A stretch of DNA of 12,255 bases from Azonexus sp. GTDB lineage: Bacteria > Pseudomonadota > Gammaproteobacteria > Burkholderiales > Rhodocyclaceae. The stretch is taken from the NCBI GenBank assembly GCA_031285115.1, contig JAITWU010000241.1, positions 1-12,255 of the forward strand, in the 5' to 3' direction. Below, one piece after another: positions 6,401 through 12,255 of the stretch (within the stretch, counting starts at the first letter, position 1; every line of letters starts with the position of its first letter). The notes under the pieces are model-generated. The model saw nothing but the letters and a program-made list of their open reading frames with translations. It was not told the DNA's origin and did not search any database. The position numbers and the translations under genes are program-made.

Positions 6401-6692
6401 ATTCCATTGCCAGGCGCGCCACCACGTCCACCGTACAACCGCTGACCGCCACTACCTTGCGCCGCGATGTTTGTCCGCTTTTGAGGACGACGGCGGCGCG
6501 AGGGCAGCCGAGGCGCTCGGCAATGAAGGCAAGCAGGGCGGCGTTGGCTTTGCCGTCGACGGGCGGCGCGGCGAGGCGGATTTTGAGAGCGTCGCCATAC
6601 AATCCGGCGCATTCGGTCTTGCGCGCGCCGGGCTGGATGTGCAGGGTCAGCGTTATTTCACCGTCGCTACCTTGGCGAAACCAGTCGCTCAC
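6399..6692 (-). CDS. yggU: DUF167 / YggU family protein (UPF0235)
   Basis: The 97-residue product has the YggU signature: LHIQPGARKTECAGLYGDALKIRLAAPPVDGKANAAL and then VVLKSGQTSRRKVVAV. The function of this small family is unknown; it is commonly encoded next to yggT and yggS. It starts with GTG at 6692, and the GTGA junction overlaps the yggT stop by 4 nt, so translation is probably coupled. The stop lies inside the T run of the comEA terminator, so the two convergent genes are packed with almost no space. Confidence 0.93.
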   Translation of the reverse strand: MSDWFRQGSDGEITLTLHIQPGARKTECAGLYGDALKIRLAAPPVDGKANAALLAFIAERLGCPRAAVVLKSGQTSRRKVVAVSGCTVDVVARLAME

Positions 6693-7216
6693 AGGTAAAT
6701 CAGGATGACTTGCAGCAACAGAATGAGCACCAGCGGCGACAGGTCGATACCGGAAAGAGGCGGCAGCAGACGGCGGATCGGGGTGAGCAGGGGTCGGGTC
6801 AGTTGGTTGGTCAGCGGCGCAATCGGCGAATAGGGGTTAATCCACGACAACACCGCTTGCAGGATGAGAACCCCCATCAAGACATAGATGGCCAGGCGCA
6901 GCACTCCGCGCACGGCCAATGACAGGATCGCCAGAACGGCATCGCCACCCGGCGCAACACCGGTCATGGCGACAACCATCAGCCCGGCCAGCAGCCCTTG
7001 CAGCGCCAGCGCAGCGACCAGGCTGGCCCAGTCGATGCCGCCGAGGCCGGGGATGACCCGGCGCAGCGGTTTGACAGCCCAATTGGTCAGTCTGACGACA
7101 AAATCGCCAACCTGCCCGGCAAAGGAGGCGCGGGTCAATTGCATCAGGAAACGCAGCAAAAACAGGATCGTGAAAAAACCGGCAACGGCGTCGATCAGGA
7201 AAAAAATCGCTCGCAT
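6689..7216 (-). CDS. yggT: YggT family integral membrane protein
   Basis: The 175-residue product is mostly hydrophobic and is built of two YGGT repeats. The first has FFTILFLLRFLMQLTR then NWAVKPLRRVIPGLGGIDWASL; the second has LILQAVLSWINPYSPI, then LTRPLLTPIRRLLPPLSGIDLSPL and a hydrophobic C-terminus. Each repeat supplies a transmembrane pair around a conserved P-[LI]-R-R loop, so about four membrane spans in the inner membrane are expected. The family has been tied to cation and osmotic stress tolerance and, in some bacteria, to cell shape or division; no activity is defined. Its ATG shares a base with the proC stop (TGATG). Confidence 0.93.
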   Translation of the reverse strand: MRAIFFLIDAVAGFFTILFLLRFLMQLTRASFAGQVGDFVVRLTNWAVKPLRRVIPGLGGIDWASLVAALALQGLLAGLMVVAMTGVAPGGDAVLAILSLAVRGVLRLAIYVLMGVLILQAVLSWINPYSPIAPLTNQLTRPLLTPIRRLLPPLSGIDLSPLVLILLLQVILIYL

Positions 7217-8034
7217 CAGGCATTGCTCCCGAGTTGTTCGCCCAGTTCCCGGCTGCGTACTGCGGCTGCCTTGACGCCAGCAATGACGCCTTCCTTGACG
7301 CCAGCATCCAGCATCACCCGCAACGCGGCTTCCGTGGTGCCGCCTTTGGAAGTCACCCGGGCGCGTAGCGTAGCGGCAGACTCGGTCGACCGGGCGGCTT
7401 GGGCAGCGGCGCCAGCAACCGTTTCAATCGCCAGTTGACGGCCCTGCTCGGGTGTAAAGCCAAGCTCCGCCGCTGCCTGCTGCAACGCCTCGATCAGCAG
7501 AAAAACATAGGCCGGGCCACTGCCGGAGAGCGCGGTTACGCCATCCATCTGCCTTTCTTCATCAACCCACAGCGTATCGCCGACCGCCGCCAGAGCCTGA
7601 TCGGCGACGGCGCGGCTGGCCAGGTCGACCTCCGGCAAGGCGCACAGGCCGGTCATGCTGGCGCCGATCAAGGCAGGTGTGTTCGGCATACAGCGGACGA
7701 TGCGCCGATGACCGCCAAGAAAACGGGAGAGGGTGGCGAGATCGAGACCGGCAGCGATGCTGATGACCAGCGCCGAGCCGAGTTTGCCGTTGAGCGGCGC
7801 GCAGGCTTCGCGCATCTGCTGCGGCTTGACGGCCAGCAACAACAAATCGCCGATGCAGGCAAGGTCAGCCACTGAATTGACACAAACGATGTCGTCGTAC
7901 ATCGCTTGCAGACGCTCGCGGGCGCTGCTGCCGGGTTCGACCACGGTGATCCCGGCAGCGGCAAAACCATTGCGCAACATGCCGCCGATCAAGGCGCTGG
8001 CCATGTTGCCGCCACCGATAAAAGTGATTTTCAT
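7216..8034 (-). CDS. proC: Pyrroline-5-carboxylate reductase
   Basis: ProC reduces 1-pyrroline-5-carboxylate to L-proline with NAD(P)H, the last step of proline biosynthesis. The 272-residue product has the N-terminal Rossmann motif FIGGGNMASALIGG (glycines at 7-9), LAVKPQQM, the RCMPNTPALIGASMTGL block, the signature DGVTALSGSGPAYVFLLIEAL and the C-terminal TSKGGTTEAALRVM, all typical, and its length is normal. ATG 8034 overlaps the yggS stop in an ATGA junction and has a GGAGA about 10 nt upstream. The yggS-proC pairing is widespread in proteobacteria. Confidence 0.97.
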   Translation of the reverse strand: MKITFIGGGNMASALIGGMLRNGFAAAGITVVEPGSSARERLQAMYDDIVCVNSVADLACIGDLLLLAVKPQQMREACAPLNGKLGSALVISIAAGLDLATLSRFLGGHRRIVRCMPNTPALIGASMTGLCALPEVDLASRAVADQALAAVGDTLWVDEERQMDGVTALSGSGPAYVFLLIEALQQAAAELGFTPEQGRQLAIETVAGAAAQAARSTESAATLRARVTSKGGTTEAALRVMLDAGVKEGVIAGVKAAAVRSRELGEQLGSNA

Positions 8035-8720
8035 GGGGTTCTTTCTCCAAAAATCGCCGTGCCGACGCGGACAATGGTTGCGCCTTCAGCGACTGCCGCT
8101 TCGAGGTCATCGGACATGCCCATCGACAGCGTGTCGAGTTCAAATCCGGCAGTTTGCCGCAGATCTTCCCGCAACTGGCGCAAACGGCCAAAAGCGGCGC
8201 GTTGGGCGGCTACATTGTCCGTTGGCTGTGGAATAGTCATCAGGCCGCGCAAAGAGAGATTGGGCTGCGCCACGACGGCCCGGCACAGCGCCAGCGCCTC
8301 CTCCGGGCGGCAGCCGCTCTTGCTCGCCTCATTGGAAACATTGACCTGGACGCAAACCTGCAACGGCGGCAGCCCCGCCGGACGCTGGGCGGAGAGGCGT
8401 TCGGCGAGTTTGGCGCGGTCAATGGAATGCACCCAGGCGAAATGCTCGGCCACGGCGCGGGTTTTGTTGCTCTGCAAGGGGCCGATGAAGTGCCATTCAA
8501 GGCCAAGACCGCGCGTGGAGGTCATCTTGGTCAGGGCTTCCTGGGCGTAACTTTCGCCGAAAACCCGCTGACCGGCGGCGGCGGCGGCCAGCACGCCATC
8601 TGTCGGCCAGGTTTTGCTTACCGCCAGCAGACCGACGCTTTCCGGCGCACGTCCAGCCAGCCGACAAGCGTTGGCAATACGGGCGAGAACAGCTTGCAGG
8701 TTGCTGGCGATTACGCTCAT
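8031..8720 (-). CDS. yggS: YggS family pyridoxal-5'-phosphate homeostasis protein
   Basis: The 229-residue product is a single-domain alanine-racemase-fold PLP-binding protein (YggS/PLPBP family), which buffers free PLP and affects amino-acid and vitamin B6 balance but has no known enzymatic turnover. PLP would be bound to Lys 36 in LLAVSKTWP. Other family blocks are FGESYAQEA (usually FGENY), WHFIGPLQSNKTR, VNVSNEASKSG, LRGLMTIP and LSMGMSDDLEAAVAEGATIVRVGTAIFG. The frame extends upstream to 8942, into the pilT coding region, but ATG 8720 gives the normal family N-terminus and follows an AAAGGA. It is the first gene of the minus-strand cluster. Confidence 0.95.
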   Translation of the reverse strand: MSVIASNLQAVLARIANACRLAGRAPESVGLLAVSKTWPTDGVLAAAAAGQRVFGESYAQEALTKMTSTRGLGLEWHFIGPLQSNKTRAVAEHFAWVHSIDRAKLAERLSAQRPAGLPPLQVCVQVNVSNEASKSGCRPEEALALCRAVVAQPNLSLRGLMTIPQPTDNVAAQRAAFGRLRQLREDLRQTAGFELDTLSMGMSDDLEAAVAEGATIVRVGTAIFGERTP

Positions 8721-8726
8721 AATCCT

Positions 8727-8757
8727 TTGATCATTTCCGACAGACTTCCAGTATACA
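8727..8757. promoter_or_regulatory. Possible overlapping divergent promoters for yggS and pilT
   Basis: The 78-nt gap between the divergent yggS and pilT genes contains a symmetric GTATAC. Rightward, TTGATC (8727-8732) and TATACA (8752-8757) are 19 nt apart; leftward, the same spot reads TATACT, five of six matches to a -10 box, but with no good -35. The geometry implies shared or competing polymerase binding. Support is by eye only. Confidence 0.3.
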
Positions 8758-8798
8758 CGCGCAATACGTGACCAACTTGCGCCCCAAGGACGATCCGC

Positions 8799-9842
8799 AT
8801 GGACATCACCGAACTCTTGGCTTTCAGCGTCAAGAACAAAGCTTCCGACCTTCACCTTTCGTCCGGACTGCCGCCGATGATCCGGGTGCATGGCGATGTT
8901 CGCCGCATCAACCTGCCGGCAATGGCGCACAAGGATGTGCACAGCATGGTGTACGACATCATGAGCGACGCCCAGCGCAAGACGTATGAAGAAACGCTGG
9001 AGTGCGATTTCTCTTTTGAAATTCCCAACCTCGCCCGTTTCCGGGTCAATGCCTACAACCAGCAGCGCGGCGCTGGCGCTGTTTTCCGCACCATTCCATC
9101 AAAGGTGCTGACGCTCGAAGAGTTGAACTGCCCGAAGATTTTCAAGGACATCTCGGAATATCCGCGCGGCATCGTGCTGGTTACCGGGCCGACTGGCTCC
9201 GGCAAATCAACGACGCTGGCGGCGATGGTGAACCATGTAAACGAAAACACTTACGGTCATATTCTGACGGTTGAAGACCCGATCGAATTTGTCCATGAGT
9301 CGAAAAAATGCCTCATCAACCAGCGCGAAGTCGGGCCGCACACGCTGTCCTTCGCCAATGCCCTGCGCTCGGCGCTGCGCGAAGACCCGGACGTGATCCT
9401 GGTCGGCGAAATGCGCGACCTCGAAACCATCCGCCTCGCACTGACGGCGGCGGAGACCGGTCACCTGGTCTTCGGCACCCTGCATACCTCGTCTGCGGCG
9501 AAGACCATCGACCGCGTGGTGGACGTTTTTCCGGCGGCGGAAAAGGACATGGTTCGCGCCATGCTGTCGGAATCGCTGCGCGCCGTGATTTCGCAGACGC
9601 TCCTCAAAACCAAGGACGGCAGTGGCCGCGTCGCCGCGCATGAGATCATGATCGGCACCCCGGCCATCCGCAACCTGATCCGCGAAAACAAGGTGGCGCA
9701 AATGTACTCGTCGATCCAGACTGGCCAGAATGTCGGGATGCAGACGCTCGATCAGAACCTGATCGAGATGGTTCGGCGCAATGTCGTATCGGCTGCCGAA
9801 GCCCGCAACAAAGCGGCCAACAAGGACGCCATCCCGGCCTGA
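8799..9842 (+). CDS. pilT: Type IV pilus retraction ATPase PilT
   Basis: PilT is the hexameric cytoplasmic motor that depolymerises type IV pili, powering twitching motility and DNA uptake. The 347-residue product has the N-terminal domain start MDITELLAFSVKNKASDLHLSSG, a Walker A GPTGSGKS (residues 130-137), an Asp-box region ILTVEDPIEFVHE, Walker B DPDVILVGEMRD, the His box TGHLVFGTLHTSSAAKTIDR and the PilT-specific AIRNLIRE motif near the C-terminus, which is required for retraction in characterised homologues. Nothing is missing. ATG 8799 has AAGGA (8786-8790) 8 nt upstream. pilU follows after 31 nt. Confidence 0.98.
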   Translation: MDITELLAFSVKNKASDLHLSSGLPPMIRVHGDVRRINLPAMAHKDVHSMVYDIMSDAQRKTYEETLECDFSFEIPNLARFRVNAYNQQRGAGAVFRTIPSKVLTLEELNCPKIFKDISEYPRGIVLVTGPTGSGKSTTLAAMVNHVNENTYGHILTVEDPIEFVHESKKCLINQREVGPHTLSFANALRSALREDPDVILVGEMRDLETIRLALTAAETGHLVFGTLHTSSAAKTIDRVVDVFPAAEKDMVRAMLSESLRAVISQTLLKTKDGSGRVAAHEIMIGTPAIRNLIRENKVAQMYSSIQTGQNVGMQTLDQNLIEMVRRNVVSAAEARNKAANKDAIPA

Positions 9843-9873
9843 TCCGGGATCGCCAACAACCAGGGGGAATCGC

Positions 9874-11010
9874 ATGGAACGCGATCAGGCAATGAAATTC
9901 ATGCACGATCTCTTGCGCCTGATGGCGCAGAAGAAAGGCTCCGATCTGTTCATCACCGCCGGTTTTCCGCCAGCCATCAAAATTGATGGCCGGATTACGC
10001 CGGTTTCCAATCAGGTGCTGACGGCTTCGCACACCGCCGAACTTGCCCGCTCGATCATGAACGACCGCCAGACCGCCGAGTTTGAAGCGACCCGCGAATG
10101 CAATTTCGCTATTTCGCCGGTCGGCATCGGTCGCTTCCGGGCCAACGCCCTGGTTCAGCAGGGGCGCGTCGCCGTCGTTTGCCGCACCATCAACATGACC
10201 ATCCCGACCCTCGACGAATTGCAGTTGCCGCCGGTGCTCAAGGATCTGGCGATGATCAAGCGCGGCCTGATTATCTTCGTCGGCGGCACCGGCACCGGCA
10301 AATCGACTTCGCTCGCGGCCCTGGTCGATTATCGCAACGCCAATTCCTACGGCCACATCATTACCATCGAAGACCCGATCGAATACGTGCACGAGCATAA
10401 AAACTGCATCGTCACGCAGCGTGAGGTCGGCGTCGATACTGACGACTGGGGTCCGGCGCTGAAAAACTCCCTGCGCCAGGCGCCGGACGTGATTCTCATG
10501 GGCGAAATCCGCGACCGCGACACTATGGATTACGCCATCGCCTTTGCCGAAACCGGCCATCTGGCGCTGGCGACCTTGCACGCCAACAGCACCAACCAGG
10601 CCATCGACCGGATCATCAACTTTTTCCCCGACGAGCGTCGGCAACAGTTGCTCATGGATTTGTCGCTCAACCTGCGGGCGATGGTTTCCCAGCGCCTGCT
10701 CCCGAAAAAGGACGGCAAGGGGCGAATGGCGGCGATCGAGGTGATGCTCAACTCACCGCTCATTTCCGACCTGATCTTCAAGGGCGAAGTGCAGGAGATC
10801 AAGGAAATCATGAAAAAATCGCGCGAACTCGGTATGCAGACCTTCGACCAGGCCCTGTTCGACCTCTACGACGCGGGCAAAATCAGCTACGAAGATGCGC
10901 TGCGCAATGCCGACTCGCTCAACGATCTGCGCCTGCAAATCAAGCTGCACAGCAAGGAATCGAAGGACCGCGACCTCAATGCCGGTCTCGGCCATCTGGG
11001 TATTGTTTAA
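9874..11010 (+). CDS. pilU: PilU: PilT-dependent retraction ATPase
   Basis: PilU is a PilT paralogue that adds retraction force but usually acts only with PilT. The 378-residue product starts MERDQAMKFMHDLLRLMAQKKGSDLFITAGFPPAIKIDG and contains a Walker A GGTGTGKS (residues 137-144), IITIEDPIEYVHEHKNCI, Walker B APDVILMGEIRDRDTMDYA and the His box TGHLALATLHANSTNQAIDR. The C-terminal tail is longer than PilT's and lacks the AIRNLIRE motif (the corresponding part reads LISDLIFKGEVQEI), as expected for PilU. ATG 9874 is supported by a GGGGGA about 5 nt upstream; in-frame codons back to 9781 overlap the pilT end and are not used. Likely co-transcribed with pilT. Confidence 0.96.
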   Translation: MERDQAMKFMHDLLRLMAQKKGSDLFITAGFPPAIKIDGRITPVSNQVLTASHTAELARSIMNDRQTAEFEATRECNFAISPVGIGRFRANALVQQGRVAVVCRTINMTIPTLDELQLPPVLKDLAMIKRGLIIFVGGTGTGKSTSLAALVDYRNANSYGHIITIEDPIEYVHEHKNCIVTQREVGVDTDDWGPALKNSLRQAPDVILMGEIRDRDTMDYAIAFAETGHLALATLHANSTNQAIDRIINFFPDERRQQLLMDLSLNLRAMVSQRLLPKKDGKGRMAAIEVMLNSPLISDLIFKGEVQEIKEIMKKSRELGMQTFDQALFDLYDAGKISYEDALRNADSLNDLRLQIKLHSKESKDRDLNAGLGHLGIV

Positions 11011-11026
11011 TCTGGGAATTCAAATC

Positions 11027-11716
11027 ATGACACGACTGTTTTTCGCCCTGCTTTTTACCCTGTTGCTGGCCGTCGCTCCAGTATTTACCAATGCTGGCGT
11101 CCTCGACGCCATTTCGAGCAGCGACGCCAGCGCCGGCGTCAAAGAGGCTCTGGCCAAAGGCGCCGATTTTGCCGTTTCCACGCTTGGGCAGAACAACGGC
11201 TTTCTCGGCAACGCCAAGGTCAAAATTCCGCTGCCCGGCTATCTCGAAAAAGCCGAAAAAGGACTGCGCCTGATCGGCATGGGCAAACAGGCCGATGAAC
11301 TGGTCGACACCATGAACCACGCCGCCGAAAACGCCGTCGCCGAAGCGAGGCCGATTCTCAGCGATTCGATCAAAAAAATGACCGTCAAGGACGCCAAGGA
11401 CATCCTCACCGGCGGCGACGACAGCGTCACGCAATACTTCAAGCGCAGTTCGGCGGAACAATTGACGCAAAAATTTACGCCCATCGTCAAAAGCGCCACC
11501 GCCAAACTCAAACTGGCCGAAAAATACAACGCCTACGCTGGCAAGGCGGCAAGCATGGGCCTGATCAACGCCAAGGACGCCGACATCAATACCTATGTCA
11601 CGCAAAAAGCGATGGACGGCCTTTTCCTCATCATCGCCGAAGAAGAAAAGAAACTGCGCGACAACCCGGTCGCGGCGGGCAGCGCGCTGTTGAAAAAGGT
11701 CTTCGGCGCGCTCTGA
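11027..11716 (+). CDS. DUF4197 domain protein, predicted exported
   Basis: The 229-residue product has a signal peptide (MTRLFFALLFTLLLAVAPVFTNAG, cleavage expected near residue 22-23), then the DUF4197 pattern: a GVKEALAKGADFAV helix, VKIPLPGYLEKAEKGLRLIGMGKQADELVDTMNHAAENAV, TVKDAKDILTGGDDSVTQYFKR and a C-terminal helical part ending AGSALLKKVFGAL. The family is all-helical, found mostly in proteobacterial envelopes, and has no known function. It starts 16 nt after pilU and may be read through from it, but whether it takes part in pilus biology is unknown. ATG 11027 is chosen because it begins the signal peptide; the upstream in-frame codons lie within pilU. The ribosome binding site is weak. 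Confidence 0.88.
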   Translation: MTRLFFALLFTLLLAVAPVFTNAGVLDAISSSDASAGVKEALAKGADFAVSTLGQNNGFLGNAKVKIPLPGYLEKAEKGLRLIGMGKQADELVDTMNHAAENAVAEARPILSDSIKKMTVKDAKDILTGGDDSVTQYFKRSSAEQLTQKFTPIVKSATAKLKLAEKYNAYAGKAASMGLINAKDADINTYVTQKAMDGLFLIIAEEEKKLRDNPVAAGSALLKKVFGAL

Positions 11717-11756
11717 AGCCGCCTTGAAGCAAAAAGCGGCTCAAGTTCGGCCAGCG

Positions 11757-11776
11757 CTTGACGAAAACAAGTCAAG
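11757..11776 (+). promoter_or_regulatory. Inverted repeat overlapping the Shine-Dalgarno of the downstream small gene
   Basis: CTTGAC (11757-11762) and GTCAAG (11771-11776) are perfect inverted repeats around an 8-nt loop. The 3' arm includes the first bases of the AAGGAGG ribosome binding site (11774-11780). As RNA, a 6-bp hairpin could partly mask the ribosome binding site; as DNA, it could be a small operator. Neither is proven. Confidence 0.4.
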
Positions 11777-11785
11777 GAGGCTGCC

Positions 11786-12088
11786 ATGACAGCGACCCGC
11801 CTGACTTCGACGACCGAGCGTTACACCATCGCGGCGACCCATGCGCCGATCAGCGCCGAGGCTTATCGCGTCGAATCCGCCGAAAGCCTCAGCGGCGACC
11901 GCAAACGCAGCCTGCGCGAAGAACTGGAAGCCGCACAAAGCGCCATTGGTAGCCGCGAAAGCGAGGATCTCAGCGAAATTCAGGAAGAAGTCCGCCGCAT
12001 CGCGGCGCTCATCGCCGAACTCTCACCCGCCGACGAGGCGCGGCTTTTCTCGCCGGGCGATTTTTCCGTCGTCGACGAAGCGGCCTGA
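11786..12088 (+). CDS. Small acidic helical protein, unrecognised
   Basis: The 100-residue product (MTATRLTSTTERYTIAATHA at the start) matches no family I recognise. It lacks a signal peptide or membrane segment. The first ~30 residues are Thr/Ala-rich; the rest is strongly charged and predicted helical, with a possible coiled-coil stretch from RKRSLREELEAAQSA through EDLSEIQEEVRRIAALIAEL, then LSPADEARLFSPGDFSVVDEAA. A perfect AAGGAGG lies 5 nt before ATG 11786, and GC-rich codon use matches the neighbouring core genes, so it is probably real and well translated. It stands 69 nt after the DUF4197 gene on the same strand and may share its transcript. Confidence 0.7.
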   Translation: MTATRLTSTTERYTIAATHAPISAEAYRVESAESLSGDRKRSLREELEAAQSAIGSRESEDLSEIQEEVRRIAALIAELSPADEARLFSPGDFSVVDEAA

Positions 12089-12102
12089 GGAGACTCCTCA
12101 GG
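12084..12102. repeat. Perfect 9-bp palindrome across a stop codon
   Basis: CCTGAGGAG (12084-12092) and CTCCTCAGG (12094-12102) are exact inverted repeats around a single A. The left arm contains the TGA stop of the small acidic protein gene. No T run follows, so it is not a canonical intrinsic terminator; it could be a protein-binding dyad or an mRNA-end structure. Confidence 0.6.
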
Positions 12103-12133
12103 GCAATCGCACGAATGCTTTTGGCATTTGCCC
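12101..12133. repeat. Bulged inverted repeat after the small gene
   Basis: AATGC (12114-12118) and GCATT (12124-12128) form a small hairpin with a TTTTG loop. The flanking GGGCA (12101-12105) and TGCCC (12129-12133) extend it as an outer stem with an 8-nt bulge on the 5' side. It may stabilise the transcript end; no U tract follows. Confidence 0.35.
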
Positions 12134-12167
12134 AATGACAATAATCGTTTCCGGCTGCCACAAAAAG

Positions 12168-12255
12168 CCCCTCTCCCCCCGCGGGAGAGGGGTTGGGGAG
12201 AGGGGGAGAATGACCGGAAGCGCTCTTTTCATCGCTTCACCCTCTCCCCCGGCCC
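12168..12255. repeat. C/T- and G/A-rich dispersed-type palindromic repeat, truncated by the window end
   Basis: CCCCTCTCCC (12168-12177) pairs perfectly with GGGAGAGGGG (12183-12192) around CCCGC. A second inverted pair, GGGGAGAGGG (12195-12204) and CCCTCTCCCC (12240-12249), brackets a 35-nt non-repetitive segment. Short motifs of this kind (CCCTCTCCC / GGGAGAGGG) are familiar as intergenic REP-like repeats in proteobacterial genomes. The composition and second copy suggest an array that continues beyond the window. No coding sequence is seen from 12089 onward. Confidence 0.7.

Noticed and set aside
8721..8942. N-terminal extension of yggS to 8942
   Set aside because: It would run into pilT coding sequence; ATG 8720 has a ribosome binding site and begins the normal YggS sequence.
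11716..11745. Possible terminator after the DUF4197 gene (GCCGC...GCGGC and CTTGA...TCAAG pairs)
   Set aside because: The two weak stems overlap and exclude one another, and no T run follows.
12084..12133. Intrinsic terminator for the small acidic protein gene
   Set aside because: The palindrome has a one-base centre and neither hairpin is followed by a U tract, so I list them only as inverted repeats.
1..12255. tRNA, rRNA, CRISPR array, insertion sequence or att site
   Set aside because: No cloverleaf, spaced direct-repeat array, transposase frame or integrase gene was seen on either strand.

Overview
The window reads as chromosomal DNA of a GC-rich betaproteobacterium, probably a relative of the Rhodocyclales. 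That placement is inferred from gene content and order (yqgE-ruvX-pyrR-pyrB-pyrC', and yggS-proC-yggT-yggU divergent from pilT-pilU); no marker gene here fixes the taxon. Most of the window is ordinary housekeeping sequence. The exception is the first 2.1 kb, an accessory toxin/immunity-type locus whose second half is strikingly AT-rich (30% G+C in bases 901-960, against 78% in bases 5341-5400).

Region 1 (1-2147): the C-terminal end of a very large two-partner-secretion / CdiA-like exoprotein. It has a DUF637-type pretoxin region followed by an AT-rich C-terminal domain I cannot assign. Its stop overlaps the start of the first of three tandem small lipoprotein genes. The three are paralogues. 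The first and third share a gap-free 331-bp repeat at a constant offset of 821 bp, and the third gene carries a signal peptide resembling that of the second, so the array looks duplicated and mosaic. The simplest reading is a contact-dependent-inhibition-type toxin module with lipoprotein immunity genes; this is an inference.

Region 2 (2207-5951, + strand): a tightly overlapping operon. It holds yqgE, ruvX (Holliday-junction resolvase-like / pre-16S rRNA nuclease), pyrR, pyrB (aspartate carbamoyltransferase) and a pyrC-like gene. The last has lost the dihydroorotase metal ligands, as in the Pseudomonas-type ATCase, where a pseudo-DHOase is a structural partner of PyrB.

Region 3 (6067-6400): comEA, a secreted helix-hairpin-helix DNA-binding protein with its own strong ribosome binding site and a good intrinsic terminator.

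Region 4 (6399-8720, - strand): the cluster yggS > proC > yggT > yggU, every junction overlapping by 1-4 nt.

Region 5 (8799-11716, + strand): pilT and pilU, the type IV pilus retraction ATPases, then a secreted DUF4197 protein. With comEA nearby, the window carries several parts of a DNA-uptake apparatus.

Region 6 (11717-12255): a small unrecognised acidic protein gene with a perfect Shine-Dalgarno, a near-perfect palindrome over its stop codon, and the start of a C/T-rich and G/A-rich inverted-repeat element that runs off the window end.
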